Shown: positions 15,543-22,378 of the stretch, one piece after another
How positions within the stretch are numbered: the stretch's first letter is position 1
Layout: each line of letters starts with the position of its first letter
Assembly: GCA_019418025.1 (NCBI GenBank)
Contig: DYCR01000023.1
Span: 1-33,613, forward strand
From: Clostridiales bacterium
GTDB lineage: Bacteria > Bacillota > Clostridia > Oscillospirales > Oscillospiraceae
DNA: 33,613 nucleotides
Reading direction: 5' to 3'
Notes under the pieces: generated by a model
Told to the model about the DNA's origin: nothing
Databases searched by the model: none
Seen by the model: only the letters and a program-made list of their open reading frames with translations
Translations under genes and position numbers: made by a program

Positions 15543-16958
15543 TCATAGGTGCAGGATGTTGATCAGCAGGAGCCATGCCAGACCGTAGTATGTCATCACC
15601 GCGACAAGGTCATTGATGGTGGTGATGAGGGGGCCGGAGGCAACGGCAGGATCGACCTTCAGCTTTTTGAAGATCAAGGGAACCACGGTTCCGGAGATAC
15701 TGGACAGGAACATGGAAAGCACCAGTGCCACACCTGTACAGAAGGACACCGAGAAGGCGGTGAGGAAGGCCTCGCCCTTCACCACCAGAAACAGACCGAT
15801 CAGCAGGAAGGACAGGCTGCCCAAAATCAGACCGTTGCACAGACCCACACGGGACTCCTTGGAAACCAGAGCGAATTTCTGCTTGCCGGTCAGCTGCTCA
15901 TCCATCAGCACACGGATGGTGATGGCCAGAGACTGGGTGCCGACGTTGCCGGCCATGTCCAGAATCAGGGACTGGAACAGCACAACAAGAGGCAGTGATG
16001 CCACCACGCCTTCAAAAATGCCCACAACACTGGAGACGACCAGACCCAGACCCAGCAGAACGATCAGCCAGGGCAGACGCTTGCCGATGCTCTTTTTCAG
16101 AGGCTCCTGCAGATCCTCCTCGGCGGTCAGACCTGCCAGCTTTGCGTAGTCATCGCCCATCTCGTCATCGACCATCTGGGTGATATCCTGCGCAGTCAGC
16201 ACGCCGCAGAGCTTGTTGTCTGCGTCCAGAACGGGGATCGAGTCCTCGGAGTAATTCTTGATGCGCTCGATGCAGTCCTCGATCAGCTCACTGGCATATA
16301 CGTAGGGGTAAGAGGTCATCATGATCTCGTCCAGAGGCGTATTTTCCCGGGCGATGATCAGGTCCTTCAGATCGATGGCACCCAGCAGAGTCTCGTCCTT
16401 GTCCACCACGTAGATGGTGGAGATATTGTCATTTTCGGCGGCCTGATCCACAAGCTCCCGCATTGCCTGACGGACGCTGATGCCGTCGGGGATGGAGATA
16501 TAATTTGTGGTCATGGAGCTGCCGATCTCATCCTCGTCAAAGGAGCTGATCAGGATGATCTCATGCTTGATCTCGTCATCCATCAGGTCGATCAGAGCGT
16601 TGCGGTCACCCTTGCTCAGCTGACGCAGGTATTCTCCCGCGGTTGCCGGCTCCAGCTGAGACAGGATCTCCACACGCTTGCGCACCCGCAATTCGCTGAT
16701 GTAATCGTAGGGGTTTTCGGCATACTCAAAGATATTGGCCAGAGTCTCGGAATCCACGATGCGGTAAAGCTTGGTCCGCTCGTCCCGGTTCATCAGGGTC
16801 AGAGCTTCGGCAATGTCGTTTTCATGGTAGTTTGCAACCTCCTGTCCCATCAGCTTGGGGGTCAGGTTGCTGCGAATGATCCCGGCGATCTCGGTGGCAT
16901 AATCCGGATGCTGAACATTTGCATTGGGATCGGTGATAAAGTTCTTCTTTGCACTCAT
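15543..16958 (-). CDS. mgtE: Magnesium transporter MgtE
   Basis: The 471-residue protein has the MgtE order: an N-terminal helical superhelix domain (about 20-140, including LVxNRDERTKLYRI-like and LEPATAGEYLRQL segments), a CBS pair (about 145-265, with ISTIYVVDKDETLLGAIDLK and SIPVLDADNKLCGVLTAQD), a plug helix, then five transmembrane helices (about 300-471). TM5 holds GPLITTINDLVA, with the aspartate that lines the ion pore in the family. CBS domains sense cytosolic Mg2+ and close the channel. Start ATG 16958 has AGGAGG 8 nt upstream; an ATG two codons earlier is only 2 nt from that site and is rejected. It is expressed from a long leader carrying a peptide ORF and a terminator. Confidence 0.96.
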   Translation of the reverse strand: MSAKKNFITDPNANVQHPDYATEIAGIIRSNLTPKLMGQEVANYHENDIAEALTLMNRDERTKLYRIVDSETLANIFEYAENPYDYISELRVRKRVEILSQLEPATAGEYLRQLSKGDRNALIDLMDDEIKHEIILISSFDEDEIGSSMTTNYISIPDGISVRQAMRELVDQAAENDNISTIYVVDKDETLLGAIDLKDLIIARENTPLDEIMMTSYPYVYASELIEDCIERIKNYSEDSIPVLDADNKLCGVLTAQDITQMVDDEMGDDYAKLAGLTAEEDLQEPLKKSIGKRLPWLIVLLGLGLVVSSVVGIFEGVVASLPLVVLFQSLILDMAGNVGTQSLAITIRVLMDEQLTGKQKFALVSKESRVGLCNGLILGSLSFLLIGLFLVVKGEAFLTAFSVSFCTGVALVLSMFLSSISGTVVPLIFKKLKVDPAVASGPLITTINDLVAVMTYYGLAWLLLINILHL

Positions 16959-17045
16959 TGTCATTTCCTCCTTTGCACATTGGGGTGTGTGCGGTCATTT
17001 CTCAGCAAAGGCAGGGGGAGCCTGAGTTGCAGGTCAAAATGGGCA

Positions 17046-17131
17046 TAAAAATACCATTGTCACCTGTAACCCAGCGCAGCCCGCACCTGCGTCATGCTGA
17101 TGCAGTGCAGTGCCGGAGACGGACAATGGTA
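17046..17131 (-). terminator. Terminator-like element inside the mgtE leader
   Basis: TACCATTGTC (17122-17131, minus) pairs perfectly with GACAATGGTA (17052-17061) and TTTTT follows. The 60-nt interior can fold further, for example GCACTGC with GCAGGTGC. It lies between the peptide ORF and mgtE, so it would decide whether mgtE is transcribed. Confidence 0.6.
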
Positions 17132-17170
17132 CTCATATCATTTGCGCATATGACTGCGCAGCAAAATCAG

Positions 17171-17257
17171 TCAGAACCCAGACGGAGCATCGCCGCCGGA
17201 ATGCTGACCATATATGAATACCGTGTCTGTACCTCGACTATCACTACTGCCGTCCAT
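17171..17257 (-). CDS. 28-residue leader peptide upstream of mgtE
   Basis: ATG at 17257 is preceded by GAGGTGAG with a 3-5 nt gap, a better ribosome site than many real genes here. The peptide starts MDGSSDSRGTDTVFIYGQ and ends SGGDAPSGF before TGA at 17171-17173. It is too short for a functional domain and contains no membrane segment. It ends 40 nt before the closing stem of the leader terminator, the distance expected for translation-dependent attenuation. The segment CCGTCT occurs both near its 3' end and inside the terminator 5' arm region, and both can pair with GGACGG at its start codon. Known parallel: MgtL peptides ahead of mgtA in enterobacteria. I do not recognise this peptide. Confidence 0.55.
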   Translation of the reverse strand: MDGSSDSRGTDTVFIYGQHSGGDAPSGF

Positions 17258-17303
17258 GTTCTCACCTCACTGAAATCAATGTATTTGGCTGTAAGCCGAA
17301 GAT

Positions 17304-17332
17304 ATTATATCACCGGTTTTTCGTGTAGTCAA
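17304..17332 (-). promoter_or_regulatory. Promoter of the mgtE leader
   Basis: TTGACT (17327-17332, minus) and TATAAT (17304-17309) with a 17-bp spacer; strong match. Confidence 0.85.
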
Positions 17333-17431
17333 TTTCAATTGTAATTTTTTCTTTTTCGGGCAGCGGATCGTGCTGCCCGTCCATAGCATGTGCAAAAGGC
17401 CGCCGCTCTATCAGCAGGGGGGCAGGAAAAT

Positions 17432-17459
17432 GAAAAAGGGAGACGCGGATGCGTCTCCC
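17432..17459 (-). terminator. Terminator of feoA
   Basis: GGGAGACGC (17438-17446) pairs with GCGTCTCCC (17451-17459), loop of four, followed on the minus strand by TTTTTCA. The stretch from here to the mgtE promoter (17333-17431) holds no gene that I can see. Confidence 0.85.
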
Positions 17460-17484
17460 AAATGGTATTGCGAAATGGCCGGGG

Positions 17485-17709
17485 TCAGTCGATCAGGATC
17501 GCTGAGGCCAGCTGGTTATCGATGTTGTATCTGCCGTCCTTGATCGAGACGACGCAGCCGCCCTTCAGGTGGGAAACCACGGTAATCGGTTCACCGGGGT
17601 AGCAGCCCAGAGAAAACAGGAATGCGTTCATTTCCTCGTCATCGGTGTCGATTTTCCGAACGGTATATTCTTTACCCTCCTGTGCGGTTGTCAGGTTTTT
17701 CTGATCCAT
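17485..17709 (-). CDS. feoA: FeoA-domain protein, stand-alone
   Basis: A 74-residue SH3-like FeoA protein. The core is YTVRKIDTDDEEMNAFLFSL, then GCYPGEPITVVSHLKGGCVV with the typical GxxxGxxVxV turn, and a C-terminal beta strand. FeoA normally regulates or stabilises the FeoB ferrous iron transporter at the membrane; no feoB or feoC is present in this window, so it may act with a distant FeoB or as a regulator. ATG 17709 and GTG 17712 are both possible; AGGGAG is 10 and 7 nt away respectively, and I prefer ATG. Two palindromes upstream suggest metal-dependent repression. Confidence 0.88.
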   Translation of the reverse strand: MDQKNLTTAQEGKEYTVRKIDTDDEEMNAFLFSLGCYPGEPITVVSHLKGGCVVSIKDGRYNIDNQLASAILID

Positions 17710-17740
17710 CACTTTCTCACTCCCTATCTGATTCTATGAA

Positions 17741-17756
17741 GTTAGCAAATGCTAAC
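17741..17756. promoter_or_regulatory. Palindromic operator, promoter-distal copy, upstream of feoA
   Basis: GTTAGCAAATGCTAAC, a 6+4+6 inverted repeat between the feoA ribosome site and the promoter. The half-site TTAGC/GCTAA resembles the TTAG...CTAA halves bound by DtxR/IdeR-type iron regulators. Confidence 0.6.
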
Positions 17757-17773
17757 ACAGTTTCTCGGAAAAA

Positions 17774-17793
17774 TGGTTAGCATTTGCTAACCA
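17774..17793. promoter_or_regulatory. Palindromic operator at the feoA transcription start
   Basis: TGGTTAGCATTTGCTAACCA, a perfect 8+4+8 palindrome immediately downstream of the -10 box. Its core is the same as at 17741-17756 in inverted form; the two centres are 35 bp apart. Confidence 0.7.
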
Positions 17794-17798
17794 TTATT

Positions 17799-17827
17799 AT
17801 ATTATCGGTTTGCAGATGGTTTGTCAA
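17799..17827 (-). promoter_or_regulatory. Promoter of feoA
   Basis: TTGACA (17822-17827, minus) with TAATAT (17799-17804) at 17 bp; an alternative TATAAT lies 3 bp further on. The operator at 17774-17793 covers the start site. Confidence 0.7.
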
Positions 17828-17894
17828 GTGCTTTTTTCCCAAAAGACTCAGTCCGGCATGGACAGGGGAGGAACCTCCGGACAGGATCTGGCCG

Positions 17895-18413
17895 TCACAC
17901 GATCTTGACGGCGAGAAATGCGCAGAGGGTGCCGACCAGAGCTCCGGCGATCACGTCACTGGGATAGTGGACCCCAACGTACAAACGGGAGTAGCCCATG
18001 CACAGCGCCTGCAGGATGGCGGCGCAGCGCCCCCACCAGTTGGGCAGGGTGACGGCCCACGCGATCCCGGCGGAAAATGCGGCACAGGTATGCCCGGAGG
18101 GGAAGGAGTTCGGGTCAAAGGAGACCAGAAGCGGGGTCACGTTTTCCATCACCTCATAGGGTCTGGGACGGGCCACGAAGGGCTTGAGCCCCAGATTGGT
18201 GATGATGACACCGAAGGTCAGCGCCAGTCCGGAGGCGACTCCGGCCCGGTAGGTCTTGTCCCAGAGCAGCATGACTGCCGACAGCAGGATCCATAGGAAA
18301 CCACCGTTGCCCAGAATGGTATAGAATTTCATGGTCTGGTTCAGGATTCGGCAGCGGCGGTGGCTTTGGACCTGTAATATGATCTTTTCGTCTAAGCGCT
18401 GAATTGCATGCAA
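17895..18413 (-). CDS. PAP2-family membrane phosphatase
   Basis: The 172-residue protein carries the three phosphatase motifs: KPFVARPRP (KxxxxxxRP, about 80-88), PSGHT (about 108-112) and SRLYVGVHYPSDV (SRxxxxxHxxxD, about 144-156), with about five membrane helices in between, as in small undecaprenyl-pyrophosphate or lipid phosphatases. The substrate is not evident. The frame is open for 48 more codons upstream, but the only good ribosome site (GGAGG) lies 7 nt before a TTG at 18413, so a TTG start is chosen (TTG CAT GCA ATT CAG). It has its own promoter and lies 100 bp after the merR stop on the same strand. Confidence 0.88.
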   Translation of the reverse strand: MHAIQRLDEKIILQVQSHRRCRILNQTMKFYTILGNGGFLWILLSAVMLLWDKTYRAGVASGLALTFGVIITNLGLKPFVARPRPYEVMENVTPLLVSFDPNSFPSGHTCAAFSAGIAWAVTLPNWWGRCAAILQALCMGYSRLYVGVHYPSDVIAGALVGTLCAFLAVKIV

Positions 18414-18441
18414 GATGTTACCTCCATCAGGACGGGGATTT

Positions 18442-18470
18442 ATTGTAGAAATCAAGGATATTCTATCAAA
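18442..18470 (-). promoter_or_regulatory. Promoter of the PAP2 gene
   Basis: TTTGAT (18465-18470, minus) and TACAAT (18442-18447) separated by 17 bp. Confidence 0.55.
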
Positions 18471-18513
18471 GGAAACGGGAAAATAGATAAACAATATTTG
18501 AATAGGAAAAGAA

Positions 18514-19293
18514 TTATTCCATTCCGACGGCATCAAGGGGGCGCTGCACCTCCACAAGAGGCACCTGCATGTCGAAGTTCAGATCAAACAGCTCCTTGAC
18601 GATCAGCGGCTCTTTTGGCAGCCTCTTTAAGCAGCATGCCCAGCTGGTATCTTCAAAAACCTCACAGGAGAAGCTGCCGCCCTCGACGATGTACAGATTG
18701 TCAAGGTCAGTCTCAGGGGATGGGATCTCCACAAAGACCATGGCGCTCACGGCATCTGCCCGCCCTGTGAACATCACCCCCTGATTAAAGGAGTCGGTGA
18801 TGCCAAGCTGCTGGCACTGACGCAGGAGCATGGTGTATTTTGCGCTGATATGACCGTAGTCTGCTTCACTGGGCAGCAGTGCGGTGGTGAGGAAGAACCG
18901 GCGGGGGATCTGCTGAATGAATGGGGTCTTTTCTGCCTTGATCTTGTTGGTGCGCATGATGTGCCGGGACATGGTGTCCAAAAAGGCAATGGAGGATTTG
19001 AGCTTCCGCTCTTTCTCGGTGACGATCCTGTGGGCATCCTCCAAAAGCCTGCCCACATCCACCGAGCCATCGTCTTGGATATAATCCCGAAAGTTTTTCA
19101 GCGGGATGTCAAGATCCAGACACACCTTGATCAGATCCACGATCACCAGCTGGTCAGAGCAATAGTAGCGATAGCCGGATTCCGGATTGATATACGCCGG
19201 AGGGAGGATGCCGAGATCGCCGTAGTAGCGCAGGGATTTCACGCTGACGGCCTTGATTTTGCTGACCTCTCCGATGGTGAATAATTTTTGCAA
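18514..19293 (-). CDS. MerR-family regulator with C-terminal effector-binding domain
   Basis: The 259-residue protein starts with a MerR winged helix (KLFTIGEVSKIKAVSVKSLRYY, then GILPP and ESGYRYY, about 3-45), followed by a helical linker (about 75-115) and a GyrI/BmrR-like effector-binding domain (about 120-250). Such regulators respond to hydrophobic or cationic compounds and activate efflux genes. The start is TTG 19293, with AGGGGG 8 nt upstream. It diverges from a MATE transporter whose promoter has the 19-bp spacer typical of MerR targets, so it probably controls that pump and perhaps itself. Confidence 0.9.
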   Translation of the reverse strand: MQKLFTIGEVSKIKAVSVKSLRYYGDLGILPPAYINPESGYRYYCSDQLVIVDLIKVCLDLDIPLKNFRDYIQDDGSVDVGRLLEDAHRIVTEKERKLKSSIAFLDTMSRHIMRTNKIKAEKTPFIQQIPRRFFLTTALLPSEADYGHISAKYTMLLRQCQQLGITDSFNQGVMFTGRADAVSAMVFVEIPSPETDLDNLYIVEGGSFSCEVFEDTSWACCLKRLPKEPLIVKELFDLNFDMQVPLVEVQRPLDAVGME

Positions 19294-19308
19294 AAGGACC
19301 GCCCCCTA

Positions 19309-19339
19309 TTGACTCTGTCATAATGGTATAGTTTATGAT
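19309..19339 (+). promoter_or_regulatory. MerR-type promoter with 19-bp spacer for the second MATE gene
   Basis: TTGACT (19309-19314) and TATGAT (19334-19339) are 19 bp apart. The spacer region contains a dyad CATAA (19319-19323) / TTATG (19333-19337). Long-spacer promoters with dyads are the known targets of MerR activators. Confidence 0.6.
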
Positions 19340-19343
19340 TCCT

Positions 19344-19372
19344 ATCATATCAGAAGATATTTCAAAATTCAA
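19344..19372 (-). promoter_or_regulatory. Promoter of the merR-family gene
   Basis: TTGAAT (19367-19372, minus) and TATGAT (19344-19349) separated by 17 bp, back to back with the MATE promoter. Confidence 0.6.
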
Positions 19373-19387
19373 CAGGAGGATGCTTGT

Positions 19388-20704
19388 TTGAAAAATAAAC
19401 AGTTTTATCAATTTGTGATCCCCTCCGTGGGGGCCATGCTGGTCACGGGGCTGTATTTCGTGGTGGACGGGATCTTCGTGGGCAGAGGCGTGGGACCGGC
19501 GGGGCTTGCCGCCATCAACATTGCCGTTCCCTTTATTTCCATTATGTCGGCGGTGAGCCTGATGATCACCATGGGCGGCGCGACCATAACCTCGATCTTC
19601 TTTGCCCGCTGCGAAAATGCGCGGGCAAACCAGACCTTCCGACTGAGCGTGTTCATGGTGCTGGCCTTTACCTTTATCATGACTCTGATCAGCAGCACCT
19701 TTGATGAGGAGCTTGCCCGCGCCCTCGGGGCCAACGATGCCCTGCTGAGGGACACGGCAGACTACATCAAGTATTTTGTCATGTTCAGCGTTTTTTACTG
19801 CGGCTCGAATACCCTGTCTGCCTTTGTCCGCAATGATAACAACCCGCGGCTTGCCCTGTGGGGGATGGTGACCGGTGCCGTCAGCAATGTGATTCTGGAC
19901 TGGATCTTTATTTTCCCTCTGCAAATGGGGATCAAGGGTGCGGCAATCGCCTCGGGTCTGGGGCAGACACTGGCCTGTGCGGTGCTGTCCACCCATTTCC
20001 TGAGGAGAAGGGGAGAGCTGCAATTCGGCATTCCCAGATTTTCGCTGAAGGAAGGCTGGCAGATTGCAAAGACAGGCTTTCCGGAATTTGTGACCCAGAT
20101 GAGCCAGCCGGTCACGATCCTGTGCTATAACCTTGTGGTCATGGAGATTTTCGGAGAGATCGGCGTGTCGGCATTTTCTGTGATCTCCTACATTCTTGTG
20201 GTGGTCATCGGCATTTTTACGGGACTTGCCCAAGGCGTTCAGCCCCTGCTCAGCCGCAGCTACGGCGCGGGGAACAAGGACGAGGAGCGGTTCTTCTTCC
20301 ACAAGGCGCTGAAGGTCAGCGTGATCCTGTCGGTGGGAATCTATGGTGTCATGTATCTGTTCGGCAGGGAAATGATCTACATTTTCAACCATGACAGCCA
20401 GCTGATCCGTCTGGGCTATGCGTGTATTCAGATATACGGCATCTGCTTTATTTTTGCGGCCATCAACACGGTCTATACCATTTACTTCCTTGCGACCAAG
20501 CGAACCAGACAGGCCATTTACCTGTCTGTGATGCGCAGCTTTGTGGTCAACAGCGTGTTTATCTTCCTGATGCCCATGGTATTTGGTCCCGGTGCGATCT
20601 GGACGGGGATGATCATTGCCGAGGCCCTTGTGCTGCTCAATGCGATTTGGATCTCCCGCCGGGAAGCCGGAAGGCAGGGGAAAGCTTCCCGTACAGACGA
20701 ATAA
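19388..20704 (+). CDS. MATE-family efflux transporter controlled by the neighbouring MerR regulator
   Basis: 438 residues. The N-terminal helix FVIPSVGAMLVTGLYFVVDG (about 7-26) keeps the MATE P...G.......D pattern, followed by GLAAINIAVPFISIMSAVSL and MITMGGATITSI. A second half begins near residue 230 (TGFPEFVTQMSQPV), giving twelve helices. It probably exports the compound sensed by the MerR protein; the substrate is unknown. The start is TTG 19388 with AGGAGG 8 nt upstream; no ATG fits the conserved N-terminus. Confidence 0.92.
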   Translation: MKNKQFYQFVIPSVGAMLVTGLYFVVDGIFVGRGVGPAGLAAINIAVPFISIMSAVSLMITMGGATITSIFFARCENARANQTFRLSVFMVLAFTFIMTLISSTFDEELARALGANDALLRDTADYIKYFVMFSVFYCGSNTLSAFVRNDNNPRLALWGMVTGAVSNVILDWIFIFPLQMGIKGAAIASGLGQTLACAVLSTHFLRRRGELQFGIPRFSLKEGWQIAKTGFPEFVTQMSQPVTILCYNLVVMEIFGEIGVSAFSVISYILVVVIGIFTGLAQGVQPLLSRSYGAGNKDEERFFFHKALKVSVILSVGIYGVMYLFGREMIYIFNHDSQLIRLGYACIQIYGICFIFAAINTVYTIYFLATKRTRQAIYLSVMRSFVVNSVFIFLMPMVFGPGAIWTGMIIAEALVLLNAIWISRREAGRQGKASRTDE

Positions 20705-20706
20705 AG

Positions 20707-20745
20707 AAAAAAGTCGGACACGGCGCAGCCGGGTCCGGCTTTTTT
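20707..20745 (+). terminator. Terminator of the second MATE gene
   Basis: A 13-bp arm AAAAAAGTCGGAC (20707-20719) pairs with GTCCGGCTTTTTT (20733-20745), with an inner GGC/GCC stem. Confidence 0.88.
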
Positions 20746-20790
20746 GCGGGGCGGCCTGAGGGTAGGGCCTCGGCAGAATTATAAAGGCGA

Positions 20791-20819
20791 TTGCATGATT
20801 GGCACAAATGTGGTAAAAT
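20791..20819 (+). promoter_or_regulatory. Promoter of the UDP-GlcNAc 2-epimerase gene
   Basis: TTGCAT (20791-20796) and TAAAAT (20814-20819) separated by 17 bp; leader about 85 nt. Confidence 0.65.
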
Positions 20820-20911
20820 GAGGCCAATGATATGTTTCTTTGGATGCTTCGGAGCGTGGCATTATCCGTGCAGAAGATCTGACAGGATATGGAAAGGGAG
20901 AAGAACACACC

Positions 20912-22003
20912 ATGAAGAAAATTATGTTGGTTTTTGGCACACGTCCGGAGGCAATCAAGATGTGTCCTTTGGTCAATGAGCTGAAGTCCAGAAAATCGGT
21001 GGAGACCATCGTCTGCGTTACCGGACAGCACCGGCAGATGCTCGATCAGGTATTGGAGGCGTTCGGCGTAGTGCCGGACTATGACCTGTCTATCATGAAG
21101 GATAAGCAGACGCTGTTTGACGTGACCACCAATATTTTAAATAAGATCAAAGACGTTCTGGAGGAGGCAAAGCCCGATGTGGTTCTGGTCCACGGGGACA
21201 CCTCCACCACCTTTGTCACGGCTCTGGCCTGCTTTTACTGCCAGATCCCCGTGGGGCATGTGGAGGCCGGACTGCGCACCTATAACCTTTACAGCCCGTA
21301 TCCGGAGGAGTTCAACCGTCAGGCGGTGTCCATCATCAGCCGATATAATTTTGCCCCCACGGAGCAGTCGAAGCAGAATCTGCTGCGGGAGGGCAGGGAC
21401 CCGGACAGCATCTATGTCACGGGAAACACGGCCATTGATGCCCTGAAAACCACGGTCCGCAGGGACTACACCCATCCGGAATTGGAGTGGGCGAAGGACA
21501 GCAAGCTAATCCTGATCACGGCGCACCGTCGGGAGAATCTGGGCAGCCCCATGGAGAATATGTTCCGGGCCATTCGTCGGGTCATGGACGAGCATCCGGA
21601 TGTGAAGGCGATCTATCCCATCCATATGAACCCCACCGTGCGCCAGACGGCAAATCGGATTCTGGGCAGCGAGGAACGCATCCATATCATCGAGCCGCTG
21701 GATGTTCTGGATTTCCACAATTTCCAGAGCCGCAGCTACCTGATCCTCACCGACTCCGGCGGAATACAGGAGGAGGCACCCTCTCTGGGCAAGCCTGTCT
21801 TGGTCATGCGCGATACAACCGAGCGTCCCGAGGGGATCGCGGCCGGTACGCTGAAGCTGGTCGGCACCGAGGAAGAGACCATCTATCGCAATTTCAAGCT
21901 CCTTTTGGAGGATCGGGAAGCATATGAGAAAATGAGCCATGCAAGCAATCCCTATGGGGACGGCCTTGCATGCAAGCGCATCGCGGATATCCTGTGCGAT
22001 TGA
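20912..22003 (+). CDS. wecB: UDP-N-acetylglucosamine 2-epimerase (non-hydrolysing)
   Basis: The 363-residue product starts MKKIMLVFGTRPEAIKMCPL, the family signature (GTRPEAIK). Further hallmarks are VHGDTSTT (about 91-98), VGHVEAGLRTYN, PYPEEFNRQ (about 125-133), TAHRREN (about 206-212), PIHMNP and TDSGGIQEEAPSLGKPVLVMRD (about 282-303). It converts UDP-GlcNAc to UDP-ManNAc for cell-surface polymers. ATG 20912 is chosen from homology; GGGAG lies about 11 nt upstream, a little far. An upstream ATG at 20840 in frame has no ribosome site. No other polysaccharide genes are next to it. Confidence 0.96.
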   Translation: MKKIMLVFGTRPEAIKMCPLVNELKSRKSVETIVCVTGQHRQMLDQVLEAFGVVPDYDLSIMKDKQTLFDVTTNILNKIKDVLEEAKPDVVLVHGDTSTTFVTALACFYCQIPVGHVEAGLRTYNLYSPYPEEFNRQAVSIISRYNFAPTEQSKQNLLREGRDPDSIYVTGNTAIDALKTTVRRDYTHPELEWAKDSKLILITAHRRENLGSPMENMFRAIRRVMDEHPDVKAIYPIHMNPTVRQTANRILGSEERIHIIEPLDVLDFHNFQSRSYLILTDSGGIQEEAPSLGKPVLVMRDTTERPEGIAAGTLKLVGTEEETIYRNFKLLLEDREAYEKMSHASNPYGDGLACKRIADILCD

Positions 22004-22050
22004 CAGCTCACATGCTTTGCCGGAGGGCCCTGTGAGGCGCCGGCAGTATA

Positions 22051-22077
22051 AAGGGCCCTGCTTCGGCAGGGTTTTTT
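22051..22077 (+). terminator. Terminator of wecB
   Basis: CCCTGC (22056-22061), loop TTCG, GCAGGG (22066-22071), then six T. Confidence 0.9.
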
Positions 22078-22137
22078 AATATCAGGGTTGCCGTGGGAAC
22101 ATTCTTTTTCATTAACAGTAAATTTTCAATTTTAAGG

Positions 22138-22165
22138 TTGAATAAAGTGCAAAGCTTATTATAAT
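22138..22165 (+). promoter_or_regulatory. Promoter of the flavodoxin-like gene
   Basis: TTGAAT (22138-22143) and TATAAT (22160-22165) separated by 16 bp. Confidence 0.7.
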
Positions 22166-22171
22166 AAAACA

Positions 22172-22378
22172 ATGATTGAAAAACAGGTTCGCTCGGCTTT
22201 AGAGCAGTGGGCAGATACAGCCTGACTGCCGGAATGCTCGGTTCTGTGATAAAGCTTGCAAATGCGCAGCGTGGCGCAATGGTAGGCAAGAGGCTTTCCG
22301 TTATCCGTAATTCGGGAGTGTGCGGTTAAAAATCGGTGCATCGACGAATTAAATATACAACAGTAGGAGTCATGTAAT
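22172..22378 (+). ncRNA. Unexplained structured 5' leader of the flavodoxin-like gene
   Basis: About 207 nt lie between the expected start and the ATG, with no convincing ORF. Several helices can be drawn: GGCAG/CTGCC around 22210-22230, a compound hairpin in which AAAGC-TTGC (22251-22259) pairs with GCAA and GCTTT (22286-22297) around an inner TGCGC/GCGCA stem, and a CCG...CGG nested hairpin (22298-22325). I do not match it to a riboswitch class I know. It has a faint tRNA-like look (GGCGCAATGGTAGGC) but no intact tRNA fold. Confidence 0.35.

Larger units (their letters stand above)
16959..17297 (-). promoter_or_regulatory. Long structured 5' leader of mgtE (probable cis-regulatory RNA)
   Basis: From the expected start near 17297 to the mgtE ATG is about 340 nt. 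In order on the minus strand it holds a good ribosome site with a 28-codon ORF (17257-17171), a TGCGCA/TGCGCA hairpin (loop GTCATA), a terminator-like structure with a 10-bp closing stem (17122-17131 with 17052-17061) and T5, then a smaller CTCAG/CTGAG hairpin before the ribosome site of mgtE. By eye I do not find the M-box core expected before Bacillus mgtE genes, only a short GGTGAG match that is better explained as the ORF ribosome site. The effector is unknown; Mg2+ is the obvious guess. Confidence 0.6.

Noticed and set aside
16981..17297. M-box (ykoK) Mg2+ riboswitch before mgtE
   Set aside because: Only a GGTGAG match is seen and it coincides with the ribosome site of the small ORF; the CTGCTGCCC-type core and following conserved blocks were not found by eye.
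16949..17344. 131-codon plus-strand frame over the mgtE leader
   Set aside because: No ribosome site or promoter, overlaps the mgtE start and its consensus promoter; protein-like features absent.
19154..21031. 625-codon minus-strand frame across the MATE gene and promoters
   Set aside because: It crosses the MerR N-terminus, the divergent promoters and a terminator; the composition (His/Gln-rich) is that of an antisense shadow.
22261..22335. tRNA-like sequence in the flavodoxin leader
   Set aside because: A D-arm-like string is present but no consistent acceptor, anticodon and T arms; treated as part of a structured leader instead.
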